This document shows positions 27,044 through 38,550 of a stretch of DNA of 64,000 nt, one piece after another. The stretch lies in assembly GCA_008973525.1 (NCBI GenBank), contig WACJ01000357.1, positions 62,001 through 126,000 on the forward strand. Reading direction: 5' to 3'. Source of the stretch: Stenopsyche tienmushanensis (Eukaryota; Arthropoda; Insecta; Trichoptera; Stenopsychidae). The number at the start of each line of letters is the position of its first letter. Positions within the stretch are counted from its first letter, which is position 1. Position numbers and translations under genes: made by a program. The notes beneath the pieces were generated by a model. The model did not search any database. It had not been told where the DNA came from and worked only from the letters and a program-made list of their open reading frames with translations.

Positions 27044-29239
27044 CTGAAAAGCAAAATAAAATTATCAGAACATTGCTTAAAAATTTGTCATATTTAATAA
27101 TAAAAAAAAGTTCCAGCAGGTCGTTTAACCCATTCCGTATTGAAAGTTCGGAGACAGAGACGGATGTCTTGCGTCTCATCATACACTCATATATCAGTAG
27201 TAAGGTCGTGCTGTAAAGGCACCCATACACGTTAAAATGCTCGTTGGGAATTCAGCGCAGAACGATATGCCCTTTTTTAAATTATCAAATGTACTGTACA
27301 AGGTATATATTTTCATAAACGTTTATTAAATACAAACAAATTACGTTTCTTTTTGATCGTTTGTGTTGTCTTGAGAACAGGCGTTTGTTTTGATAATTAA
27401 GATACTCACATTATTTTTATCACTGATCAATGTTATTATTCCCCCTTGACTGTTCTGGAGTGACATCATTAGATGACATCATTGACCGATTATTACCACT
27501 CCTTTGTAAAATCCATTTCTTCAGAAGTAAATTGACCGATTTGCACCTTTCACACTCCCTATTGAGATAGTCACGAAAGCGCCCCTCGACACGTTCATCC
27601 AGGTAGCCCGCTGGTTAAGCGTTCTAAATGAAACTCGGAGATCATGCTACCTTCAATATCGAGCAAACGAGGAGGTGAATGTATGATACAGACGAATTGA
27701 ATGTAACCCCTTTCTGTGAATGGATATCGAAGAGGCCCATAGTTCTGCAGTGGTCTTTTTGTGGTTGCACTATGATGATGATGATATTATTGCAGTTGCA
27801 TGTATTTATGTTTTGGTTGTCGATTAATTGTTAAAAATTGTATTTGCGTCATACACGTTTATGAAATTTAAGGTCCTACTGATTTTTGGCCAACAGAATA
27901 AAGTATATCTTCCCTTAGTGGGTGTTGCATTTGCAGGAACCCAAATTTCTTCAGGCTTAGAGTCTAATATATGAGCGGGATTTGATGTTCCGGAAACGGA
28001 GCTATAGTCACTTTACTGTTTTTATTAGTTGTTTGCACCACATAAGAAACATCATATTTACTTTCATCGACCGACGCTAATCTTTCCAATTCAACGATGT
28101 ATAGACATTGAACTTCAATCAGAAATTGTAATCCATGTCAAACATAAACATATGAACTCGCCTTTGATAAAGAACCCTTAGGAATAATATCGGAAAAATC
28201 GATGTATCAACACGTGTGACATAGGACCGAACCAAAAAAATGAGATAAAATTAAAAACGTAATACCTCAGCATATTTAAGAGCACGTCCCATTGTAGCTC
28301 ACCATCATCAGATTATGATATTTTCCCATTACGGATTAAGCGAAATCAAATTTTGGAGCGAATTTATGTGTTTATTTTTGGGCCTTTTCGCTTATTTTGT
28401 AATGAATTCATTATGTTAATGTGTTTATGACGTCTCGGTCCTCAGCGACGCGACATATCCCCATGGTGTAGGAAAACTTATGATTTACCAAAAATTCATG
28501 AAAAATATTTTCTCCTCTGGGAAAACACGTGCTGGAAAAACGTTACGAGCGGCACAAAGCAAACATAAAAAATCTTCGTAATACCCAAAATCTGTACTAA
28601 AAACATCCAGTAATGTAAAACGCGCGGGGCGTAATTAAATTTTTCTTAATACGAAACCATCAGGGTATTGAAATTGATTTTTTTTCACCAGGAAAATGCG
28701 TGCTTTTTGATTATTTGTACTATTTAAATGCGCTATGGTGGATGGATGTTAAGAGTGAAATGCATCTAATTGAGTTGTCACGTCCTACAAAGCGTGTGAG
28801 GCGACGAGAAAACGTGAAAAGGGTAGTAAAAAGAGAACAAGAGGAAATAGGGGAGGAAAGTTGCATTAAAAACTCGGTGAACCCTACCGACCCACTTGAC
28901 CTAGTTTTCGGCTACAGAAAGGGTAGTTTCGGAATAAATAGCGAACGTTTCAGTTGTCTGCAATCCCAAAGGTTTTATGGCATTCTTACTGCGAAAGAAT
29001 CATCAGCGGATTTTTAACATTTTCATGTGTTGCCGTGAAAATTCACATACAAGTCAATAAAGGCAATGAATTCCCATAAAAAGTATGTTGATCAGAACAT
29101 AATACCATCAGGTCTGGTAGGAGCGCTTGGATATTTGGAATTCCAATAAAAAGACATTAATGACTGCCTTTTTTAAGACCCGACTGGAGTCAAAACCTGA
29201 TGCAAATGACAGAAAGCTATCGCTTTAAAAAATATCCAA
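27044..29239. other. Non-coding tract, upstream intron or flank
   Basis: No further exon recognised. At 27460-27550 the phrases GACATCATT and TTGACCGAT occur twice each as short direct repeats. A plus-strand open frame at 28700-29017 is Arg/Lys/Glu-rich but has no splice signals and no recognised motif. Confidence 0.45.
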
Positions 29240-29951
29240 AGCTTGAAGACTTGACTCCATTTCTTGGCCAAGAGATAAAACAGCAGCTGTTACCAATTTA
29301 TAAAGATTTGTTCAGGGATAAATAACTTCAATGATGCTTGATTGGCCATACCCAAAATGCTAATGAACGTTTTAACTCGACGGTTTGGCAATTGGCTCCA
29401 AAGCACCTGCATTTTGGTGTAAAAATCATTGAAATATCAACGCACATTGCTGCTGGGATATTTAATAACGACTATAGCATCATTTTGAAAATGATGAATA
29501 CATTAAATATAATGATTGGCATCTACTGTAAAGTCTTTGCTGAAAATACCGATGAAGCGCGGGTAGCGAGACAGAACCGTAAGAGTCTTTCTGAGACAAA
29601 AGCAGCTCGTATAGCCCGAAAACAACCGTTAGTCGAAGATAATCAGCTTTTTGAGAAAGCTGAAGATCTATTATATGCACTTGGAATCACTGGTTGATCG
29701 GTAAGTCACTAACATTGATAGTTTTATCGCATTTAAACTTTAAACGAGATTATCTCGAAATTGCATTTTCCAAATGTTCGCCAGTTGTATCTTAAAAATT
29801 GATTTTTATTTTTTTAAAAAATACATAAATTAACACTTTAAGATTGTAATAAAATACTGTCAAAAATATAAAATGATACGATTGTTTTAACATCATTAAA
29901 AAAAACATGAAAAACGACTCATTTTCGAGCGTCTAAAGGGATTGCCAACCC
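29240..29951 (+). pseudogene. TTAA-target transposase relic, probably Kolobok-type
   Basis: The plus strand reads LEDLTPFLGQEIKQQLLPIY then KDLFRDK*LQ*CLIG then HTQNANERFNSTVWQLAPKH and a C-terminal region ending LYALGITG at 29694. The TQNANExFN...W...PK block is conserved in a transposase family widespread in animals. The two stops (near 29323 and 29332) break an otherwise readable frame. Downstream, the last bases before TTAA at 29952-29955 match the left end of the element at 35341 in reverse complement (CTTTAGACGC and AAAATGAGTCGTTTTTCATG against CTTTAGGCGC and AAAATAGGCTATTTTCACG). This supports 29951 as the 3' end of the same family. The N-terminal half and 5' end are missing. The superfamily name rests on the TTAA target and my memory of the motif. 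Confidence 0.7.
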
Positions 29952-29955
29952 TTAA

Positions 29956-31689
29956 TTAAAATTGTGTCTGAGGGTGTTGATTGATGATATTCATTGATGT
30001 TAGTTATATCTTATTTAGGCTAATTATGAACTTAATGCAGAAATGCTTAAGTAAAAATTTCTTATTCTAAAATCCCGTAGTATATATTGTTGTTAGCCGA
30101 TCAAATAAGGTGAGATTAATGAATTTCGCACGAATTGACAGACGACTCATTTCGAACTAAATCCCCTTTAATTATTCAATTAAGTGGGTCGTACCCATTG
30201 ATTTTCCGAATAATTAACCCTCATACGACCTTTGGCTTTGGGATCATGCTCAAATGGGGAGGTGGGAGGTGGCGCTTGAGGCACAAGAAAAATCCAGTGA
30301 TCGTATGTATTCGGCGATTTATTTGGGCCGATTGAAAAATACATGCGAGTGGTATTTAGTGGGTCAGTCAATTTCGGACGATTTGTCTCGAGGCACGTAG
30401 CTCCAGGATAAGGATTTCGGTCTATCCGTGTAAATCTTTTGACCCCCATTTGTCTGCAGAAGGATTACACGTAGGCTCTCTGAATAATTCCAGAAATCCC
30501 AGACTCGGTCAATAATTTTGATGTGAACACGCCGATAAAATTAAGGACCCATTTATCTCTTTGAGGTGGGCGAGAAGGCATGGCAGGCTCTATTTTTTCG
30601 ACGGGGAGGATCCGCAAAAATCAAATGTTTGGAGAGGTCCTAAATAATCTCATTTATTTTGGTCAAGTGTATTCGTAGATTTATCCAATTAACATACTTT
30701 ACCTTTCAGCACGAGCTTATATCTAAATGTAAAGTATATGAAAATTAAGTTTAAATTTTTTTTTATTTAGCGTGTTTGGATACAAACTGAACTCAAACGA
30801 GAGTATGCGAAAATAATAGATTTATTTCGGGAGGACCTAATAATTTCGAGCGTTACTATATATATGTCATATGATTGGTCATGCACATCTTTGGATGGAT
30901 CTTTGAATAAGTTAATCGGGCGTATTTTTATGAAATTTAATTATTCATATGTAAATCATCTCATTTTGTCCGATAAATATAGAGGGCAACTTTATCCAGG
31001 CTCCAGGCGATATTTTAGGCATCCCATTCGTTTTATTTATTAAATTCAATATTGCAGCCTTTAGACCATTCTCAGCATCGGGATGGCAATAAATCTTCGG
31101 GGCACAGTTTTGGGCAGGTGGGCCATTCAAAATTAGTTCCAGTAGAATAAAAGCTACGCGCAGAATGCGGCTCTCTCAGGACTCGAGCATGAATCCACTT
31201 AGCCGCAATTTATTTGGCAATCACGGCCTTCACGCTGCTTTGTTTCCAGAAGCCTTCTTTTCGTCGACAGGGAAAGCAGACAATGGCGAGGTAACATTAG
31301 TGACACCGGCTGGCGGCGCACGTGCCACGGGTCGGCGATCGCTGCTTAACGATAGTACAATGGGGGAGCTAGTAATAATTTTTCCACATTTAACGGTCGA
31401 AAAAATCTTTTCTCCGGATACAAATCTCTTTGCGGTCATCAAGATTTATATGCAAAGAGGATGTGATCTTGAGGGCCGAAATAATAGAGCAAAATTAATT
31501 CACTCAGTATTTATTTCTCCGATTAAACAAATTGTATTTGGACAAGATTTAGGCGTTTTTCATTTTATTTATAAACAACAATATATGTGAATACATAAAT
31601 TTGAGCGAAAAGTGTTTATATATATAATTTTATTTATAAAAGTGTTATCGGAGTGAGAATTGCATGTAGGAGTAAAATAATTAAGAACT
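29956..31689. other. Non-coding tract with two GC-richer patches
   Basis: Patches at about 30180-30450 and 31160-31350 rise in GC. In the second, a plus-strand TTTGTTTCCAG acceptor and GCGAG|GTAACA donor bracket a 41-nt open stretch (31250-31290). It is too short to call as an exon. Otherwise nothing is recognised. Confidence 0.4.
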
Positions 31690-33345
31690 TAACGCCTTGA
31701 CACCTTCGTCGCCCAGCCTGAATCAGTGTTGTTTCACACGGGGTCCAAATTCGATAGTCGTAGCGTAAACAGAAGGAATAACGATGTGATATTATAACGC
31801 ATAAACACGGACGATCAGAATGCTAAATGTGATACATCTTCTTTTAGGTGCTATTTATCTTAGATCGATAAGCTTCACTAATTACTCTGTCATTAGCCAA
31901 ACTAACGAAAACAAAGTGAAGATAAGCGAGTGCGAACTTTCGTAAAGTTAACCGTTTCATGAGTACTCACGGAAATATCCGTTTTGACCTTCACTATTCA
32001 GAAAGGGCACTCTTGTGCATTGAAGCTCCGAGGCGGACAGAGACAGAGAGAACTTAGCGCAGTTCGGGAGACTAAGACAGATAGCTTCTTCATATGCATC
32101 GCATGATTGTATAGATCGTTAAGCCCAAATTTATCGACTTATAATTATTTTGATTTCAAGTGTGTTATTTGTTTACGCAAAGAAACGATCGAATATTGTG
32201 TGTTATCGAGAGTGTTTGTTTATTTAACTGCTTGCCGTTCTTCGCTGCGTGTTGAATGAGTCTTTGTTCAATTATCATTTCCTTCTAAAGGAGGAGCAAA
32301 TGAATCGATTTTTTGTGCATTGTTTATGTAAAGAAATGACGCGATCTTGTATGTTATCAAATGTTTATTTACAATTGACTCTGCCTCGAATTGAAGATTG
32401 TCTTACGCTGATTAGGAGCTGACAGAAAGTAATCGGCGTAAAGCGATTATGACATCAACGACTTCATCGATTTTAAATTTGCTCACTAACGAAAAGGTTA
32501 ACATTTGTAAGTCGTATAGAAATACGTAACAATGAAATGGTAGATCCGCTTTTCAGAAATTGTTGTTGTAAGATTTCATTTTACTTACCCCAGAACCTTC
32601 ATTCGGTTGAAAAACATACTTTTCCTGCAAACATATCAACATTTTTCTATATTCAAATTAGAAAATTTCGGGAACTTCTAGTAAGAGAATGGTTTTGATC
32701 GGAAAATGTTACGACTAACAATGAAAGTGATTATTTGTGACGTATTTAAAAATCGAAACCAAAATAACGCGACGGAGCCTTTGCAGGTGAACGACACTCG
32801 CGGATATTTGGTGGATGCAGCGACGAACGAGTTGAAGAGGTGACACATAAAGATATGTTCGAATTCAATTGACTCATTGAGCTCGGAAATAGACAGAGAT
32901 TGAGAGTCAGAGTATTTTGCATACATCGTACGATTGTAAAGGTTGTTAACCCAAATTTATCGACTAATAATGATATGTGAATGATATAACAATTTCAAGC
33001 GTATTGTTTATGTCTTATTTCTTTATGTATAAGCTTCATATATGCTGCGACAGTCCTGACAGATAAATGGATTTGTACGGATGATAAGTGGTGGACATAC
33101 AAATATAGCATCTACGTTTATGATAATTTAAAATTAGGTCACTACTCAAAGGGTTAATCGCAATCCCAAACTTATTGTTAAATCTGAATAAATAGATATA
33201 TACCTATACACATAGAACAAACATCTTGATTATGCGAAGTCATTGTATTGAGTCCAATTAAGGAATATCATTCGTTTAGTTTAGATTTTATCAGGACTGA
33301 TATTAACTCATTCTAATAAATTCTATTCAAATGGACGTAATGAAT
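31690..33345 (+). repeat. Dispersed repeat family R2, largest copy
   Basis: This region contains two successive matches to the same core. The phrase CCCAAATTTATCGACT occurs near 32127 and 32949, about 820 bp apart, each preceded by a TACGATTGT-like stretch and a GACAGAGA-rich piece. A short motif (AAAGAAA plus TGTTATC and TGTTTATTTA) occurs near 32180-32225 and again near 32328-32370. The end (33230-33345) matches 19400-19510 inverted, and the body matches 49220-49580. No protein-like frame, inverted ends or target duplication were recognised. It could be a decayed tandem of a roughly 0.8 kb unit. Confidence 0.6.
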
Positions 33346-35336
33346 TTTGTGTTTAAAATTTCATGTGATTATATTACAGAGATTGTAATTTATAATACAT
33401 GGACAATAAATAACCATGATGCTTTCATTTGTATACGTGATAATTCAATCCTTAGGCCTTGAAATCTCAAAGCTATGAAATAAAGTATTAAAATCGATTT
33501 ATAATAATATTGTAAATAAATGACAATAAAAAATATCCTTATTTGTTCATGGTAAGATATCCATTATCCAGGTTATCAATCATAAATTGAGTTATAGAAT
33601 GTTTGATTCAAATCTTATTGTGCTTAATCCTAATAGAAAAAATACATTGGTTCCTATCTAAAGATAATGTCGATATGCTTCAGTATTGTATGTATCCATC
33701 ATGATCTAAATCTATCTAAAATGAATCTTTTTATTTCAAATCATTTGATCAAATGTCATGTCGATATAATCATGATATATTGTTAGAAATATCGTTTTCT
33801 TCCAAATATTGCCAATGGATGTGTTGGAATTATATCATACTATATACTCGAGTCCACCAATTATGATATATAGTAGTAGAAAAGGGGAAAAATATTTTGC
33901 TTACGATAGGAAAAAATATTTTTTAATATCGCACCATGAAATCAATTTTGATGTCGGGAAATTGGATGATACGGTGAAAATAAGTGAGTCGTGAAAATTT
34001 ATCGTCAAAGACGTCGTAAAACGAGAATGAATATTGCACCTTCATTATGGGATATTTTTCTTCAAAAAAAAAAAAAAAAAAAATGACAGCATACGCGTCG
34101 AAGTCGTTCGATGAAAAAGCGATGAGTCTTCAATTTTCAACACCCCGAACGGAATATATCCAAATAAAAACCACCCTCCCAAAGCTCCTTATGGACTATA
34201 TTTCATATATCATACAAAGCATCAACGTTCGGAAACAAAAAAATAAAACCACTTATGTAAATGCTAAAGCGCTATGCATGCAGGAGTAAATTTGGTCGAC
34301 CATTTTGAGCACGGTAATTTACATCTGACCCAATTTCGCGATGCAAAATGCGGGAAATTTTTGCAACAAAAAAGTATTACGTATAAATTTTTGTTCGGGG
34401 CAATTTCGTTTGTGCCAATTTATTGCTAAATTTACTGCACAACACTCGCGAGACTGCGGAGAAAAAAGCTCCCGACGAGTCGTAAACAGCTTTTTTCTTT
34501 CTTCGCGTCGTAAAAAAAATTGAAAGTGCGGGAATCCATTTTTATGCGGTCAAAGTTGGTAATTTATTCACAATGAGACTTTCGGCGGAAGAGTGGCTTA
34601 TGTAGCGTCGCTTGACGCAGAGACGAGTTGACATCTTTAAAGGTGATTGGGGAATCAAACTTTTCCGATTAGTCCCATAAAAAGATTCCCGGTGAAAATT
34701 TTCATGGAGCCTCCCCCCGACCGCCCGCGGGGTGAAATTATACCTCTCGAATAAACTTCAACGACGAATTGACATAATTGCATATCATAGAACATCGACA
34801 TAATTTCCATGCGTTGCTTCATACTGATCGTACAAATCATATTAAAATAATTTATATCTGGGTAATTTAATTGACGTATGCAATTTATTCAGCTGTCAAA
34901 CACAAAGAAAAATGTATCAAATACATCAAACGGAGAAGATTGAATGCTTATGTCCACGAAGAAACTCCCGTCCAATTCATCCGATCCATAAGACAGTAGA
35001 AATGAATTATAGAAAGAGATTTGTTAAAAGCACCGAAAGGTGTTCGTTTTTAAAATGGAAATATTGAATCTTCCATCATATGAAGCTCATTTTTATTCGT
35101 TGAATCTGATGGACCACTTGGATATTTAATGCTTTTGGATTTAAAATTTTAAGCAACATATTTTGGGGTTAGTCCGGGCTTATTGATTTAAAATAATTGC
35201 AAGCCATTTAGCATGGGGCTTATGAAAAGTGCCTAGTTAGGGATAAAAGTAGTTTGGATAATCGAAAATAATCAAAATTGCCATGGAAAGTATAAATATT
35301 TATTAATTGTCTATAACGAATATAAATGATTTTTGC
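33346..35336. other. Non-coding tract
   Basis: No exon or transposon coding recognised. There is an A-run at about 34065-34083 and a GC-rich patch at 34560-34750 without a supported frame. Confidence 0.45.
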
Positions 35337-35340
35337 TTAA

Positions 35341-36244
35341 GGCGTCTTCTCACTTTAGGCGCCTCAAAAATAGGCTATTTTCACGATTTTTTTCGAGGAT
35401 TTTCGCTAAAAATTATGAGATAAAATGGATCTTATGTAATAAACACATATTTTAAGTAAATGAAAAAAAATTTTTTTTTTTTTTTTTGAACAATTATTAT
35501 AATAAAACAGTAGCATCGAAAAACCCGTGTAGAAATGTTATGTTCGTGGCTTGTTGATGGTATCTCCGAGATGGGTCATTTGAAACAAAAAAATAAAACA
35601 GTTTTAGATTTAGTATATCAGTGGCTGTAGCGCATATCATCAGATTTTTGATATTTGCGAAAATAACAAAATGGCGCACGTTTTAAAAAAAGTAAAAAAA
35701 ACGCGTTTTTTTTGCAGTTTTTTGCAAAAAAAATTATTTAAAATCAAAATTTCAAAAATCTGATGATATGCGCTATAGCTATATCTATGAAAAATATGTC
35801 ATTCAAATTTCATGACAATCGGCCGGATAATTTCCGAAATTTCATCAACAAGCCACCGAAAAACCTTGTTTTCAGATAAACGCGTTTAAAGTTTTGGTTG
35901 CAGAAAAATTGCCCAGACACAGCTGTTGAAACACTCGTTGTTATTTTGGGTATTTCCTCCGAAAATCTTCATAAATTGGTTTCAAAACCTCGTGAACATC
36001 TTCAGCTAGAGCAGAAGGATGTTTAAAAGTTTCTATCTGATTGTTTTTCACCACTTTCTTGTACTTGCACCATGAGTCTGAACAATACGTATGCAGCCGG
36101 GTGCTCTCAGGTAGTCACCTAACGGTCGCCCAAAAATGTAGTTAAACTCGTCCAATCTTTATTAAATTTCGATATAACATTTTTGAAGATATGTACTTTC
36201 AAAATTTAAAATAAAATAAAAATCGATTTTTTAGAGAAGACGCC
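35341..36244 (-). mobile_element. TTAA-target non-autonomous element carrying a transposase remnant
   Basis: Flanked by TTAA at 35337-35340 and 36245-36248, with inverted termini GGCGTCTTCTC / GAGAAGACGCC. On the minus strand about 35895-36090 codes TYCSDSWCKYKKVVKNNQ, then HPSALAEDVHEVLKPIYEDF, and after a frameshift TQNNNECFNSCVW. This is the same transposase family as the relic at 29240-29951 (LPIYKDLF ... TQNANERFNSTVW). A long imperfect hairpin occupies the left half: the arm at about 35535-35655 faces 35747-35868, with GTGGCTTGTTGATG against CATCAACAAGCCAC and a GCGCATATCATCAGATTTTT core. Length is about 904 bp. It is an internally deleted derivative, and by its TTAA target is probably Kolobok-type. 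Confidence 0.8.
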
Positions 36245-36299
36245 TTAAAGCTATCTATAGCAAATATTTTCAAGATATATAAATTGTCCTGAATTACAT

Positions 36300-37170
36300 T
36301 ATTTTTGATTCCCAAGTCATTTCATGGCGACATTTAAAAACTGAAAAGCTTCAGAATGTGTAGGACCAATATCTCTTCCTTCGCAAATCGATTTTGTTCT
36401 TCCGAGACAGATATTTCTTTAATTATTTCCTCATCATCTAAAATTTGAAATCCAGGTTCGTTTGCATCGCAATTAAGCACATATAGAAATTTGTGCCATT
36501 GCTCTCGCAATATCTCCTATATCAGGTTCTACCACATTACTGGAATTCACCAATGGTCTTTTTAAAATTTTATTTCATGATTTTTTCAAAGTTGACACAT
36601 CTAAAGAATTCCAATTATCTGCTGCGATGTAGAAACAATCGTTTAAATTTATTTTCTTATGAAGCTGATAAGTGTTTCTTCATTATTTTCGTCTGCTAGC
36701 AATAATCGTCGAAGCATCTGATTTTTTATATAAACGTTTGAATGTTTCTATTACATCCTAAACTTTCCTAAAATTTTACTGTAAACATTACATCGATTTG
36801 GTTATAGATGGGTGCATTGTCTAGTAATAATGTAATGTTTTCCCTCTTTTATCTATGGAGTTTTGATATTTTTTCGCTTCTGGTATGAACGTTCTTTACT
36901 AGTTTTGTACCCAGATGAAGTATTTTCACGTCTTGATGCTAAAAAATTGTTGTATAGTTTTCTTTCAATTTAAACCGTTCCCATCAGCATTGCATATAAA
37001 TTCTTCATTGAATCATTTCTTCTCTACAAATAGCTTAAATGTGATAATGAATATGTTTGCTGAAGGTTTATCAGCAGAAGCCTTTTCTCCATGAATTTCA
37101 AGTTTCCTGATACCATATCATCCTTTGAATTTTTCAAGTTAGTTCGAATTTGCTTTGAAGTTAGAATCTC
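36300..37170 (-). pseudogene. pogo/Tigger (Jerky-like) transposase relic, DDE and C-terminal part
   Basis: Minus-strand pieces in order are LEIHGEKASADKPSAN near 37080, FNEEFICNADGT near 36990, LASRRENTSSGYKTSKERSY near 36930, LLLLDNAPIYNQ near 36830 (second catalytic aspartate in LDNAP), CFYIAADNWNSLDVSTLKK-like text near 36620, NSSNVVEPDIGDIARAMAQI near 36530, and an acidic tail ending LHILKLFSF with a stop at 36334. This order is that of Tigger/Jerky DDE_1 transposases. Many frameshifts and several stops are present. The N-terminal psq/CENP-B helix-turn-helix domains are absent. It starts only about 50-100 bp beyond the right end of the neighbouring TTAA element, so the two lie nearly end to end. 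No terminal repeats of its own were found. Confidence 0.85.
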
Positions 37171-38365
37171 CATATTATTTTGTATTGAAAAATATTGACC
37201 CTATTTTAAATGATAGTTTAATGATTGTTAATATAATAATCATCATGCTGTTTTAATTGGTATTCTGACTTCATTCGATAATCTCTTTTTCCATATGTAA
37301 CTTTTTTAAATTAATCTTCATAGCAATATCCTGCTTAATAATTATAGTCTAAATTAATCGGATTTAATATAAATATATGATATGTTAGTGTTTGAATAAT
37401 GAATAAATACTTGATGATTCAATCTGATTCTTTAAAAAAATATATACTGAAATGATTGTTTACATTGGGTATGTATGAGTTATTGTTTTGAATTTAAGAC
37501 AATATTATTTATTATCATTGATATTTTCAGTTTGAAATCTTTATGGAGCAATTTCGCTATTTGTGTTTAGAATTTAAATGATTTCAACAAGAAAACTTAA
37601 AGTTTTCCGCTGTGTTCGTTAATAACAAAGTTTCGCTGAAGTACCATTAACACTCTGGCAAACATTCCAATTCGCCCATCGATTTCCCATTCAGCAACGT
37701 CCATGAATTCCAATCTCCAAGTACTTTGAATTTAGTTCCACCCGATACTCGAAAATCTATTCCATACACCAGCAGCCGTATAGACTTACTAGAAAGTTCA
37801 TTAAAAAACGATGTACGAGAAATTTATCGACACTTATCCGAAGCGCAAACTAGACCCTTATAAAATCTACGTAATTTTAGTACTTATTGTTCACATCGGT
37901 CACGTCCTCCTCCCCCTACATAAAAAGGGCTTATAAAAAAGAAGAAATATATAAAGGCGCTTCACTTATTTTACAGCTTCTACGTGCAAGAAACATCATT
38001 TTAGATTTTGGCAATTTTCGCGCGGAAAATCTTCGATAGCATCTATCATCGTTGTTTTATGACACACCGCCCCGCGGTGCGTTGCGAATGACTAAGGGAT
38101 TCCTGAAATATATATCCCGGAGCTACGTAAGTGAGATAGCTGGTCCACCGGAGCACACTTCCGGTTAGTTATATCTCCACCTATGGCCGTAAATAAGCTC
38201 CTGGACATATCCAATATCCGGTTCATGGGGATGGCGTACCGGATAGTTCCTCGAAGCGGAAAAATTGATGCATTCTACGCATTCACATACGTATGCATAT
38301 TTAATCATGCTCTATTTCATTGCCAATAAATACATTTTTAAATACATTTAAATTTGCATCCATAA
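37171..38365. other. Non-coding tract with a GC-richer island
   Basis: No gene recognised. The island at about 37650-38290 is more GC-rich than its surroundings and contains short inverted phrases (for example CCGGAGC and GCTCCTGG) but no protein-like frame. It is a candidate conserved non-coding element. Confidence 0.4.
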
Positions 38366-38550
38366 CACGGTCTCCAGATCTGACACCACTGGATTTCTTT
38401 GTCTAGGGACGCTCAAAAGAAATGTTGTTAAAAATCTATTTCAATAACCCTGATACTTAGGACATACAGCCTATATGTGAAATGTAGCAAAATACCTCCG
38501 CCGCCGCCTAATACAAAAAAAAAATATAAATCTATGTGCAAAACACTCTG
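38366..38550 (+). mobile_element. Mariner-like relic, single cassette plus 3' end
   Basis: Starts within the cassette (CACGGTCTCCAGATCTGACA), encoding the decayed phrase ARSPDLTPLDFF, then jumps over most of the C-terminal coding region to the family's 3' part: CAATAACCCTGATACTTAGG near 38442 and a terminus GTGCAAAACACTCTG at 38536-38550. It is the same family as 14505-14844 with a large internal deletion. Confidence 0.75.

Noticed and set aside
27598..27660. GCCCGCTGGTTAAGCG resembles a tRNA D-arm
   Set aside because: No B box (GGTTCGANNCC) or acceptor stem follows within tRNA distance.
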